The notes under the pieces are model-generated. The model was not told the origin of the DNA. It did no database searches and worked only from the letters and a program-made list of their open reading frames with translations. The translations under genes and the position numbers were made by a program. From Hyperoodon ampullatus (Eukaryota > Chordata > Mammalia > Artiodactyla > Ziphiidae): DNA of 64,000 bases. Below, in pieces: positions 12,497 through 23,913 of the stretch. Where the stretch lies: NCBI GenBank assembly GCA_949752795.1, contig OX457068.1, positions 57,973,582 through 58,037,581 on the forward strand. Reading direction: 5' to 3'. Every line of letters begins with the position of its first letter. The first letter of the stretch is position 1.

Positions 12497-12661
12497 GCTC
12501 TGTGACCACCTAGAGGGGTGGGATAGGGAGGGTGGGAGGGAGATGCAAGAGGGAGGAGATATGGGGATATATGTATATGTATAGCTGATTCATTTTGTTA
12601 TAAAGCAGAAACACACCATTGTAAAGCAATTATACTCCAATTAAGATGTTAAAAAAAAAGG
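12497..12661 (+). mobile_element. 5'-truncated L1 3' end
   Basis: This is the terminal 150 bp or so of the L1 3'UTR plus an A-tail. It matches position for position the tail of the L1 at 41.63-41.80 kb: 'ctctgtgaccacctagaggg', a G-rich run, 'tgattcattttgttataaag' and 'gcaattatactccaatta'. Target-site duplications flank it: 'aaaggagcatgtt' before and 'aaaggaacatgtt' after the tail (one difference). The G-rich run (12526-12540) holds four GGG tracts separated by single bases. Confidence 0.9.
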
Positions 12662-14594
12662 AACATGTTGGAAAATACTTGGAAATAAGTCTGAAGAGTG
12701 GAGTAACTAGAAGTTAAGGTCCTTGTTTTAAAATTACAACATCAATCATCTCACTAATTTATGCTATAACATGCCTACTTGTTAGGGTCAAAATGCAGGA
12801 CTAATTAATGATGAGGCTGAAGCTCTTAGAGCCGAGGCATGCAATTTCAGAAAGTTTGGTAGTGGCCTGTCACCATATTCACCTTTGACTCTAGGTGCCC
12901 TGGCCAGCCTGAGAAATCTCTAGCACAATGGTGTTGGATATACTTAACAATCCAGCAGAACTAAGGAGATAAGGTAGTTTTTCAGGAAAGAAAAAAACAA
13001 GTCCTGAATCCTGCAGAAATTTTTCTTGGAGGAAGGAGTTCAAGGGGAGAGGTGCCAGGAGCAACTGAAGCAAACAGAAAAAAGATAATCTCATGTAAAG
13101 GTAATTTGAAGGGTAGGAGGGAGGTTTGTGTATTTAATTATGATAACACCAGTTTGTCAGGAAAGCTAAACTCAACAAGAAAGCTCTTAATCATTAACAC
13201 TGTCATTCCAGCAACTGCCTTCTCACAGCTGCCTGTTTGATAGATTCTGGGTGACAAAGAGAGCCTGCAGACAAGGACCTGTCAATCCTGCCGCATGGAA
13301 CCTCAGAGAACCTCTGAACATGGCATGTTTGTGTGTGTGGTGTGTGGTGTGTTTGCAGGATGTATATTTGCTTTTACTTTTGCTTCTCACGCTCTGTCCT
13401 TGAAAATTCTTCCTTCTAGTTCTCTAAAATAAGTTGGGAATGCCCAGTTTGCTCCATTGCACCTTTTCCTCCCAGTAACTTCTGCTTGCTTTTGTCCCCT
13501 GAAGGGTTTAGTCATCTTCATGCTCTGCTTCGGGGGAGGTGGGCGGGGGGCTGGGGAGAGGGCATGTTATCGAAAACCATTCTCAAGCCTTGGTCTCTTC
13601 CCAGCATGCCCCTCTACCCCGCTTCATCTAACTTCAGAACAGAAGCTTCTAAACCCATCACAGAGGTTGAGAGGTAGTTAGAGGTCACCCGCCTGGCCCA
13701 GATCCCTGCAGCCAGTACCCACGCCGAGGAAGAGGTCAGACTTTAATTGGTCTCTTGTTGACTCTTACCATTTCTCCCCTCCTCACCAGCTGAGCACCAT
13801 GGCAGGTAGTTCACCAGACACGCGGTCATTCACCTCCCCAGGCTTGCAATCCGCTTCTCTAAATCAACAGCCCTTTCCTGTTCCCTCCTCAATTCTCCCA
13901 GCACACAGTGTTTAAAAATAAACTAGTGATTTAGCATTTAAATCGGAGGCATTTATTTTAATACCCACGCTAAGCTATGGAGATGGGGTGGTAGGGCTGG
14001 AGAGGGAACCGTGGGCAAATATTAAAGTCCCAAAAGAGGTGAAAATAGTTCTGTGCCATCCAAGAGAACAATGAAATGGGGGATTCAGGGAAAGTAAGTA
14101 TATGCCGTATTGCAAGGGAAGAGTTCTAACCAAGAGTCGATGAAACTGCAGGATAACTTCCTTGGGGAAATGGCAGGAATTGGAGTGGCAGAGTCATCAA
14201 AGATGAACCCCACAAAGCACACAAATTAAACCAGAAGTGACATTCTACACAAAGGCTCTGATTTTGTCAGCGCGTTGGAATGGCAGGTTTCCCAGTTTGG
14301 ACATATGTCCTTCTCAGACTTTGAGAGGAAAAACTCCTGCTGACTTTTCTGTATATTTGATGAAGAATCCCTGAAACTTGTGAGAGGGAAAATGTGGCTT
14401 GCTGCCATCTTCCAAAAATACGTTTCTATGATAGAGTCTTTGTTTATCACAGAATCAGGGGTCTTTGCTGGGCCTTTGCTTTATTTGAACTCAAAAGCCA
14501 TTTGGCGGTTAATCATATCTTGTCTTGTACCATCTTTTGCATGACATATATTTCACTTGTACATTATTAGTGATTTGTGTTTCTTACCTCTGTA
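12662..14594. other. Mostly unique sequence with a GC-richer block
   Basis: No gene recognised. From about 13480 to 13830 the GC content rises and a G-rich run occurs at 13532-13556. A 38-codon frame at 13799-13915 starts in a strong Kozak context (caccATGg) but has no known relative. The 71-74 codon frames around 13457-13681 overlap in two phases and are not supported. The 74-codon minus-strand frame at 14226-14450 is also unsupported. Confidence 0.4.
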
Positions 14595-14690
14595 GCTAAC
14601 TAGTAAGTTCTCTGAGGACAGAGAACACTTTATTCCTCAAAACTTTCAGCATTGAATCTTCTATATAGTAGTCAATCATAAATATGTCCC
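14595..14690 (+). repeat. MIR/L2-type 3' tail fragment
   Basis: 'taagttctctgaggacagag' followed by 'tatatagtagtcaatcataa' matches the shared 3' tail pattern of MIR and L2 elements. That pattern is a block on the 'aagctccttgagggcagg' theme, then 'agtaggtgctcaataaa'. Confidence 0.45.
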
Positions 14691-14789
14691 AAAAGCACAA
14701 TCATCAAATACTACTATAAATTAAAATGAGTACAAATCATTGTCCATGGAAAGTCTGTCAGAGAGTGGGCTAAGAAATGCAAGTCGTCA

Positions 14790-14965
14790 TTTCATCTAAT
14801 CTTCTGAATAGTGTAATAGTTATTATTGTTCTCACTTTACAGAAGAGACTGAGACTTAGAGAAATAAGAGAAAAAGAACTTACTTAAGGTCTCACAGTTA
14901 GTAAGTGACAGAGCAGAATTCAAACTCAACCAATGCCACTGTTCCAGCTCCAAAGATCAGAGAAT
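14790..14965 (-). repeat. MIR SINE remnant
   Basis: Antisense MIR core: 'cactttacagaagagactga', 'cttaaggtctcacagttagt', 'aagtgacagagcagaattca'. Confidence 0.85.
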
Positions 14966-15029
14966 CCAAAATTTATTATTTTACAGCACATAGTAATAGT
15001 TAACTTTTTTGAATGTTGTGTGATAGGTT

Positions 15030-15212
15030 TGGACTAAGTGCTTCCTATGTGTTAGTTAGCATAGGATGCAAACACATGAACTACAACCTTTTACAGATGA
15101 GGAAACTGACACACATAGACATCAAAGAACAAGGCCATGAAACTGGTAAGGAGGAGAATTGGGATTTGTACCTCACTGGTCTCATTCTGGTGCACGTGCT
15201 CTTCACTACTTT
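15030..15212 (-). repeat. MIR SINE remnant
   Basis: Antisense MIR. 'ccttttacagatgaggaaac' is close to consensus, followed by 'aaactggtaaggaggagaat' and a diverged head. The 67-codon frame through it has no meaning as a gene. Confidence 0.75.
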
Positions 15213-15784
15213 GTAAACCACCATTCAGATGAAGGAACTGAAAATTCAAAAAGAAAAGCTAGGTCCTCAGGCATCTAGTCCCATGCCACTTTCACCACTG
15301 CATAATTTGCTGATTCAATAACTATTTAGAAGTGACTTTCCATCAAGTTTCATTTAATGTCTATTCCTGAGTCCATAAAAGCTTCACCCAACTTCATCAA
15401 GACAACTCAACACTGCTCTTGTACCTTCCTTGAGTTCCAACATAGCAACACTCAAAGTGATCCTTGGTGAGGAAAAGAATAATGAATGAGGAAAAATAAT
15501 GTCCCTGCCCAAGCACCCCTTACAGGAATTGGTGGTGAGCTGGAGCAAAGCTGTCCCTGAAGTCATGGGTACAGTGTTTGCAGAAGAGGTAGAATGGAAA
15601 GAGTGTAAACTGAAATGTCATCTTTGAAGTTTCCATGGTTCAAAAAAAACACAAAACCTTTTTTCCAATGTTTCTACCATTCATTGATCTACATCATTAA
15701 TTAATATTGAATCCTTACAGAGCAAACTGATAATACAAGATAATATACCATAGAAAGGATACCCCAATAAGCAACAACAATTAA

Positions 15785-15885
15785 GCCACAAACTCCTTGA
15801 GAGCAGGCATCCACCTTCTGGTTCTCTTCTGAGCCTATCAGAGTTTGGGCACAATACTGAACACATAGGAAGTGCTTGATCAGTC
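15785..15885 (+). repeat. MIR/L2-type 3' tail fragment
   Basis: 'aaactccttgagagcaggca' and 'acataggaagtgcttgatca' are diagnostic of the common MIR/L2 tail. Confidence 0.5.
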
Positions 15886-17744
15886 AAAGCTAAATTTAAC
15901 CGAAACATTCTGGTGTCTTGTCCGGACTCTACCACAAGCTAACTAAGCAGCAAGCCACTTATGGGACTCAGGGAAGGCAACAGGCATAGAGGACTGGGAT
16001 ACAGGAGGACAGTTTCCTCTTCAAGGAAAGGAGGTCACAAATCTAGTGGGTATTAGCACTGGCTATAGCCTGAATAAATAATATATTTTAAACACACATT
16101 TTATGACAATTATTCTTCAACATAATATAGATGCAGAGATGAATAAGATTCAGATTTATTTAAGTGTCACTAAATTCATAACTACTTTCTGTAATTATTA
16201 TTTTTTTAATCAGTGAGCTCAACTACTATGTGGAGAATCTGGGAAATTTTATGAAATTTTTAAGGAATCCTCACATTAAAAAATGTTTGGAAATACTGGA
16301 TCAGAGGACCTTTTTTCTTTTTTTCCTATTCTAAGCTTTTGCAATCCTTTGAGTTGAAGTGGGGATGAGTGACTTGTCAATGCCTTTCAAAAACTAAGGG
16401 CTTCATTCTTAGAAATTGTCTTTTGCTGATGATAATCTCCATAATTTACTATTGAAAATCAGGAATTTTTGTATATCCATATCTGATTCTATAAATAAGG
16501 TTTTCTGGACACTTTCCAAATTGAAAAGATAATGATTATCTTTAATTGGGTTTCCTCACCTCCTACAAAGATAGCTATGTCTTTGCAAGGATACCATGAG
16601 CTTAACAATGGTGGGTGTAGATCTCTCAGCCCCGCCCCGTCTCTCATTATATCCCTCTAGTCACACAAACCATTGTGTTGTTTTCCATTTTTGTTTTTGA
16701 TTTTTCTGGAACTTGCCACACACCCTCACAATCATGCTCCTCATGCTCTTTCCATTAGCTGGGGGAGCCTTTTATCTCTCCTCAGACCAATCTAACCTCC
16801 CTTGAGCCTATTCCCCAGGCATCATTACTGTTAGACATTCCATCCTCCCAAACAGGTGGCTGTGTGCCTAACCCCAGGGCACCTCACTCTGCCTGATGTG
16901 ATAGCTCATTGTTTGGGTGGCTATGCACTCTCATGGCCTAGAAGCTACTTGAGTTAATTATGACAGTCTGTCATTTATCTTCTTTCCCCTAGGCAATCTA
17001 GCTAAGGTGTTCTCTAAATGTTCATTAAAGTCCCTGAATGAGTGAAATGATAGATGAAGTAATCATAGAAAGCAAATATCTTTGATTATGAAAAACTACA
17101 CTTGAATTCAAAAAGTTTAAACTGGTTTCCAGCTTGTACCTGACATGGTTTAAAATGAGTCTAAATTAAAAATGTATATATATATATATCTTACCCTCCT
17201 ACTCTTAATTACCTGATGTTCTTTACACTTTATCACAAGGAAAGTGAAAGGAAATAAATTATTTCTGCAGAGTTTCTCAGCCCTGCTTCTATACTCTACA
17301 AAAAAGAATTAATAAACCATTATTCCTAGATCTGAGTTGATATAAATTGATGGCTCTAGTACCCAAACCAAGATGGGGTGGTAGGATAAGACTCTGAGAG
17401 AATTAATTTTTGTTAAAGGAAGAAACTACATTAATTATATCACCACATATAAAAACCCTAAAATTAAGAAAAAAATAAAAAAGAGAAAATTACATTTCCT
17501 TGTGAAGTTAAGCATAGACAAGAGAGGGAAAAAAATAAATTTGTTCTTTTAAGTTATTTCCAAACGAAGTGGAGAAGATTAGAATGCACATGTAAGAATG
17601 AAGACATTTGCTAAAACAAAGCATATTGCATTTTTTTGTTCTCACTGCAAAATTGTTTCTTTAAACTGCAGAAGGATAGTTACACCATTTAGCACAGGAC
17701 CCAGGACAAAGAGCTGACAACTACTAACATGAACAGATTACTTC
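15886..17744. other. AT-rich unique sequence
   Basis: No gene. A small (TA)n run lies at 17175-17190. A weak L2-tail-like segment at about 16940-17040 includes 'ctagaagctacttgag'. I recognise nothing else. Confidence 0.4.
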
Positions 17745-17950
17745 ATCCTGGTCAGGTACTGTGCTAAGCTCTTTATCTGCTTACAATATTTTATCCTTTC
17801 AATAGCCCTATGAACTACAATTTGAGAACTGTTATTATCTTCATTATTCAGGTGAAGCTTAATAAGATTAGGTTGCCCAAGATGACAGATTTAGTAAGCA
17901 GTCAGACTGGAATTCAGACCCAGATACTCTGATTTCAAAGTCCTAACCAC
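17745..17950 (-). repeat. MIR SINE remnant
   Basis: Antisense MIR landmarks in order: 'ggtactgtgctaagctcttt', 'caatagccctatgaactac', 'ggttgcccaagatgacagat', 'aggttgcccaaga' and 'actggaattcagacccag'. Confidence 0.75.
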
Positions 17951-18409
17951 CTCCTATTTCTAGTATGTCTTGAAAGTAGGAAATCTGGAATTTCATCTCA
18001 ATTCTCTATTTGAGGTAGATTTTTAATATTAGGCAGACTTTTGACAATCTGGACTTAGATAAGATTTTTCAGTTTGAAAGACCAACATCAACAAAGATGT
18101 GGAAGTGATAAAACGAGAGTTATTCCTAGGGGATAAAAGGAACAAGTAAGACAAGAACACATCATCTTATGGGGAGGATGAGGCTGGTACATTTAGACCC
18201 TGGGCCAAATCTAGCCCACCAAGTGTTTTTGTAGAGCTGCTGATTGAAGAATGGTTTTTGCATTTTTAAGTGGTTGAAAAATGTTTCTAAAAGAATATTT
18301 CATGACAAGTAAAAATTACATGAAATATATAAACTCACATGGAATTTCAGGGCTTCTACTCCCTTCTGAAAAAGTTAATGAATAAGTGTTTCTGGTTATC
18401 TCCTATGTC
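17951..18409. other. Unique sequence, no recognised feature
   Basis: No repeat, RNA gene or credible reading frame seen. Confidence 0.35.
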
Positions 18410-18740
18410 TGTAACAGTGATCTGGGCACTGCAGGAGTTACAGAAAGAGCATAAACTGTAGATCCTTCCTTGGAGAAGTTGAAAGACAAGACTGATACCT
18501 AGGGTATAGCAAGGAAACATGCCCTGAACTTAAGTCTGCATTGTGTGTCACCAAAGTTGTAGGGACACAGGAATTCAGAAGAGGCTGGGAGATTCAGACA
18601 GGATTCTTGGAGGAGCTTGCGTTTGTTGGAAGTTCTGAAGACAAGGTGAGTAGAAGATTTGGGAGAGGCATTCCAGGTCTAGGGCCAAAAGATGCCCTGG
18701 GGTGAGGGGAAGTCAAGTTGTTAGAGGGTGATTACAGATT
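18410..18740 (+). repeat. Diverged old interspersed repeat, family unnamed
   Basis: It contains 'gggcactgcaggagttacag', 'ttggagaagttgaaagaca' and 'gaggcattccaggtctaggg'. This order (size or age block, insertion-cargo block, 'gcattccagg' block) recurs with different mutations near 26.5, 30.6 and 51.2 kb, and weakly near 5.4, 32.5, 32.8 and 57.7 kb. It is therefore a repeat family, but I cannot name it safely. Confidence 0.4.
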
Positions 18741-19249
18741 AATAAAATTAGAGTGCACATAGTAGCTCCTCAAGAAAATGGGGTGTTCGGCTGACACATG
18801 GAGTAGCAGGTACTGAGCTCAGTGCAGCCCTTTTCACAGCAGTTGGAAACTCAGTCTAGTAACCTGCAGAGGAGAGTTTTGACTGTCAAGCAAACTAAAG
18901 GTAACTTTTCTTAATGAAATTCTTTATCCTAATTTTATTTTAACTTCACTCTTATGCTGGGAATCTTGAAGCTCTTTTCATGTCTCTGGAGGCAGAGACA
19001 GGACTCTGCTCTATATCAGTATCTGTAAATATAAAGCAGTTGGCCAGGGTTTACATGTAAATAGAATGTTCCCTGTCAGGGCTTGGTTCAGTGCTGCCTT
19101 TGAGGAGGAGATGACATATGAGCTGAGCTTGGTTATAGGTTGATGGAGAGCAGGGCATTCATGGGTCGTGGGAGGAATGGGATAAAGAGGTACAATGTGG
19201 CAGTAGGAGGTGGTAATATGTAGGAATATGTAGCACTTACCAGTTTTCA

Positions 19250-19440
19250 GAAACTTTTTCTATCTTCATTACTTCATTCGATCCTTCTGACATCTTAGGA
19301 AGTAGGCATGACAGGTTTTATTACCCCATTTTACAGATGAGGAACGTGAGAGATAGTGTTTAGTTTGTTCCTACAGGTAATATAACTATCTAGCAGCAAT
19401 TTAGGTGTAGAATCTAAGGGCCCTCAGTTAGTGAGCTGTG
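19250..19440 (-). repeat. MIR SINE remnant
   Basis: 'accccattttacagatgagg' is the MIR antisense signature, with 'tcattcgatccttctgacat' before and 'aatctaagggccctcag' after. Confidence 0.8.
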
Positions 19441-19589
19441 TCAGGCATCAAGCAGGGAGGGGTAGTGGAAAGACCTGGACCAGTCAGGCATCAGGAGATG
19501 GTGTTTCTCTTCCTGACTCTAGCAGTGAAGGAACAGCCAAGAATCCAGGAGGCAAAACTGGTCCAGACTCTGTCAGATGGGTCTCTGGT

Positions 19590-19680
19590 TGAGCTAGTAT
19601 TTTAACAATGTTTCCCTGTTAGACAGGGAACTTAGTGCAGGGCCACGCACACAGTAGGTGTTCCATAAATGTTTGTCGAT
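19590..19680 (+). repeat. MIR/L2-type 3' tail fragment
   Basis: 'gcacacagtaggtgttccat' followed by 'aaatgtttgtcgatg' matches the shared MIR/L2 tail. Confidence 0.55.
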
Positions 19681-19822
19681 GCTGTGGACGCAGCACAACT
19701 GACTCACAGCAGGCCCACCATACCTAATCATCTCAGAAAGAACTGGGAAGAGATTGAAAATAAAAACTTCATCAATAATAGAACCTGTTGTTTTTCCTTC
19801 TCTGCCCAGGGAGATTTTGTTG

Positions 19823-19885
19823 CATTTCCAGTATTTTTTTTAACATCTTTATTGGAGTATAATTGCTTTACATTTCCAGTATTTT
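19823..19885 (-). mobile_element. Ultra-short L1 3'-end insertion with target-site duplication
   Basis: Two copies of a 15-bp word (catttccagtatttt) lie at 19823-19837 and 19871-19885. Between them are only 33 bases. These are the reverse complement of the last bases of the local L1 3'UTR (ending gcaattatactccaataaag atgtt in sense) plus a short T stretch, i.e. the A-tail. This is a complete target-primed insertion event that copied only about 30 nt of L1 RNA. The orientation is minus. Confidence 0.85.
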
Positions 19886-20809
19886 AAGATGGGAATAATT
19901 TTCATGGTGGCAGGTAGAGCTGGTGAGATGCTGCTTTAATACAAAAGAAAATGCTAGAATAGAATTTAAGAATATAAAGAAGGGATTTGGTTTCTGACAG
20001 AAATATTAGCTGTAAAGGCTGGTATGAAGATTTTAGAGAAATTTAATTAAAATTTAATCTTCTTTCTAATTAAAGTTTCCTTTAATTAAACTTAAAATTA
20101 AATTTGCTTTAATTGGAGGAGTTTAAAGGGTATTACCTTTTGAGTGTCAATCATTTGCAAAGGAAAATTTTTTTCTGCTTTGTCTAGTTTAAAATGAGGA
20201 TTGGTGTCAAATTTCCAGAAAAGTAATAAAAATATTATATTTAAATAGAAATCAGTGCTCCTTGGTGTTTGGCTCCCCATTTGCCTGGTTCAGAAACATT
20301 TGGCTTGAATTGTGGTTTCCCTCTGTGTGGGGGACCTCTGGAGAAGGTCAGGTTTAGACCATCAGGGACCTTAATATAAGAGTCCTGCATTTCTTTCTCC
20401 ACTACTCAGGCTCCCTGGGGAGCTGTCTCTCTTCTGGCTGGATTGCTCTAAGCCTCCCTCATGCCTGTTTTGAAGAACCTTGATCAATCCATAAATCCGG
20501 GGAAATGGTTGCCTCTTGTCTTTCACTGTGGCTCCAAGCCCCATTCATGTCCATTCTATCCTCAAAGCCTTTTCATGTAATATATTAGAATCCTTTCAAG
20601 TCACAGACATTATCACCTCAAAAACTGAGGCGGAAAGAGAGTTAATTTCTTCTCCTGGGATGACTTCCTCTTATGACTTCACCATTTCCAATGACAGCAT
20701 TTCAAAAAGAGGTGCTTCATTCTCTCTTTACATCCATGTCTGTTACCAAATCCTTCATGGTAGCTAACACAGCCATGGCTTTAGTTTAGCTCCTTATCTC
20801 ATCCCTAGA
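19886..20809. other. Unique sequence with AT-rich inverted motifs
   Basis: The stretch 20038-20118 is dominated by TTTAATTAAA-like motifs on both strands and could fold imperfectly. Two frames (20098-20280 minus, 20516-20767 plus) are unsupported. The start of the L2 element follows. Confidence 0.4.
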
Positions 20810-21240
20810 TGGATGAAGGGAACAGCCTCTAACAGGTTCTGTCTGCTCCCCGTTCTCCCTCTGATCTATCCTGCCTGCTACTGCCAAGTCATTGGTCTGA
20901 GAATACTGCTCTGTGTCTCCCGAATAAACTCCAAACTTCTAACCCTCGCATTCAAGCCCTCCAACAGTGGGCTTCAACTCACCTTTTCCACGTTCATCTC
21001 CTTCAACTTGACTTTGCTAACACGCTTAGTCTGCTCCCACCATGCTAGTTACTCACTGCTCCTTAAACACACCAAGCTTCTTGGCTTCCATGCTTTTTTC
21101 CACACCATTCCTTCCAGCATAGAATGTTTTCTCTTTCTTCAAGATCCTGATGAAATTCAAGTCATCTACAAATCAACCCCTTATCAGTCTGGCCTGGCGT
21201 GATGGCCCATTCCTCTGTAGGCCTGTAATGTTTATTCCAT
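20810..21240 (+). repeat. L2 LINE 3' end
   Basis: It follows the C-terminal coding end and 3' tail of the ancient L2 LINE. The landmarks are 'aactccaaacttctaaccct', 'gcattcaagccctccaacag', 'tgctcccaccatgctagtta' and a decayed 'ctttcttcaagatcctgatg'. The 129-codon frame at 20813-21202 is a relic or chance product of this repeat, not a host gene. Confidence 0.75.
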
Positions 21241-21299
21241 GTACTAACATTCACATCCTTTATTCACATGTATTCTGTATTTGACAATTTCTGAAACTT

Positions 21300-21490
21300 G
21301 GAATGTGTTATCTTCTCATTTGATCACCAAAGCCAGCTGTGATGTTTGTCACAGAAGTATTATTATTCATTTTCATATCTGACCAATATGAGGCTCTGAA
21401 GGGTTTTGGCTTCATCAAGATCTCATAGCTAGTGAGTGATTGATAAGGTGAGGATTAGAACCCAGGTTCTCTCCTGACATTTCTGCAGGT
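21300..21490 (-). repeat. MIR SINE remnant
   Basis: Antisense MIR: 'tctcatttgatcaccaaagc', 'atctcatagctagtgagtga', 'aggattagaacccaggttct'. Confidence 0.8.
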
Positions 21491-21774
21491 TTACTTTAAC
21501 TTTTTCTCCATCTGTAAGGTTTCCTGCAAAACTTTGATTTTTGCCTGTTCTGTTTAAAATAGTTTAAATACTTCAGAAGAGAGAAGGACAAAGACCTTTT
21601 AAGAACTCAGATTTGAAGACTGTTGGGACTTGCTGAGCTAGTTATAAAGATAATCTTTTGCTATTTTATTCAAAGTAAGTATGACACAAATAAAGATCTC
21701 CAAAGGAGGATAAATGACCAACTGCCTACTGATTTGTCCTCACTAATGTACAGATACACTTCAGAGGGCATCTT

Positions 21775-21846
21775 TCTCTCAGTTTTCTTCCTTGTTTCTT
21801 CCCTTCCTCTCTCCCTTATTTCTTCCTTTCTTCCTTCCTTCTTTTG
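21775..21846 (+). repeat. Pyrimidine-rich CTTCC tract
   Basis: Mostly C and T on the plus strand, with CTTCC and TTTCTTCC units. Confidence 0.7.
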
Positions 21847-23477
21847 GAGAAGAGCTAGAATAATTGCAGTAAAGACACAAAAAGCTGCAGGACAAAGAAT
21901 GTTGTGGTTAAAGCAGCAGGTAAAATGGACTAGGCTTTTAGGATATAAAATTAGAATTCAGAGCTGGTGCTTATATTTTCCTTTGGATACTTTGAGCCAA
22001 AAAGATTCTTTGTGTAGCTGTGAAGTGTAGAGCAGGGCAGCCAGAGCACAGATGCTGAGGCGGAGGCGCCACTGAAGTCTAGGCAGGTGTATGTCTCAAG
22101 GTAGCCCTGGGGCCCATGGAGCAGTCATTTTACTCTAACAGAAATCCTTAAAATGCTAAGGGCCTACGGTATTCACCTCTCCCTTCAAAGGCAAGTGTCC
22201 TCAAGCACTTCTTGTGTAGATGCTGGAGCTTCTGCTCTGAATGTTGAGTGCAACAGAAACTGCTCTCCTGCCATTGCCTAGACCAGGGAATGGTCTCAGC
22301 CAAGGGCAATCATGGACAGGCTAGACCTACAGGGACTAGCCACCATACTTTGTGGAATAAGGCATGCTCCATATGAGTTGGCAATGAATCAATCTAACCA
22401 GATAGACTCTCTTGGGGGGATGAATGTTATAGGCACATAAAGTCGGTGGCTCCCCTGAGGTTATGATGAGTCCTGGAGTAGATGAACTGTTTTCCTTGAA
22501 GGTTAGAAGTTCCGGGACCCAAAATGGCTATACTGAGGGGTTATATTTATTTTTATTATTTTACTCTTATTTGTTAAGTGCAGGGTACATCAGAGATGTC
22601 ATAATTCTCACAAAGCAGCAAAGACAATTAATACATGAGCAAACAAAAGAGATGATGGTCAGAAATGGAAAACGGAAGGTGGAGGAAAGACGCTTAAATT
22701 TGTGGGTTTGACATGGCGTAAAAGTGATGATGTGGAGGGAGCCTTTGCCGAGGAGGGTGTGGAAGGTTGAAAGGTGCACAAAGTGAGAGGAAGCAGTCAG
22801 GGACAGAGGCCTCAGAGAATACTGTTTCCGTGGCCAGCTCTGAGCCCTTAGTGATCCATTATTCAACTGTAAAATGGGTGCAGTGTAATTCTAGTGTTCC
22901 TGCTTTAGGAATTTTGTGAGACCTAATTATTTATTGTTTGTAAAGGCTTTGAACTCAAGATGAAAGACACCATGAGCAGTTCAAAGGATGACTCTAGACC
23001 ATTATTAGCTGTAGTTAGACTCAAAGTGAGAGGAAAGACATGACCATTTTCAGCGTACCTGTCAGCTCAGGCTTTTTTATCATTTTGTAGGATTTTCGTG
23101 GCTAAATTAGAATTGTTCTTCATTACTTTTCACTGACAATTTAAAAAAGATCAAAATGGGACTGGTAACAAGGAGGCTGAATGCTAATTTTTGCTCTCTA
23201 TAGAAAGATGAAACATACATCTCAGAAATCCTTTACTCTTTACATTTACAGTCTGCAAGAATTTTAGGAGATGTGTGACTTTCCTCTTTTTCTGCCTCAG
23301 AAAAATTAGGGAGGGGGGCTAAAAGAAGTGAGAGAAGAAAGTAAAACTCACCAGTTTTAAATGTTGATTTTTTCCTTCTTTACACTGGTTGCCAAACTTC
23401 CAAACTGCCAAATGATGGAACACTTTTTTTTTAAAGCTGAACCTCTGAATAAGCTGTTGACAATGAATCCTGACATT
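21847..23477. other. Unique sequence, no recognised feature
   Basis: No gene or clear repeat. Opposing frames at 22463-22711 (plus) and 22567-22866 (minus) overlap and neither is supported. A G-rich, CpG-containing spot lies at 22040-22120 but is too short to be a CpG island. Confidence 0.4.
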
Positions 23478-23562
23478 CTCTCTCTGTCTCTCTGTCCCTG
23501 TCTCTTTCTCCCTCTCTCTCTCTCTCTTTTTCTTTCTCCCTTCCTCCCTCCCATTCTCCCAG
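23478..23562 (+). repeat. CT-rich low-complexity tract
   Basis: (CT)n and CCCTCT units. The frame rich in L and S on the plus strand, and in R, E and K on the minus strand, is a translation of this tract. Confidence 0.85.
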
Positions 23563-23610
23563 CTCCTACGAATGGCTTAGCCTCTGTGAGGTGAGTCTCT
23601 CAACTCACCT

Positions 23611-23654
23611 CTTGGTACCTTTTGACCAACATCTTGGTACCTTTTGACCAACAC
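23611..23654 (+). repeat. 22-bp perfect tandem duplication
   Basis: The unit cttggtaccttttgaccaac plus 'at' occurs at 23611-23632 and again at 23633-23654 with a change only in the last base (at versus ac). It sits at the edge of the inverted L1 fragment. Confidence 0.9.
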
Positions 23655-23664
23655 CTGTCCCACC

Positions 23665-23828
23665 CTTCAGACCCTGGAAGCTACTATTCTACTCCCTGTT
23701 TTTGTGAGTCTGACTTTTTTTAGATTCCACATATAAGTAAGATGATGTAGTATTTGTCTTTCTGTGTTTGGCTTATTTCACTGAGCATAGTGCCCTCCAG
23801 GTTCATCCATGTTTGTCACAAAGGAAAT

Positions 23829-23913
<85 letters not shown>

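Noticed and set aside
13480..13830. CpG island or promoter
   Set aside because: GC rises, but CpGs are few and the block is short. No first exon follows.
20813..21202. 129-codon frame that could look like a gene
   Set aside because: It lies in an L2 3' end and shows no intact domain.
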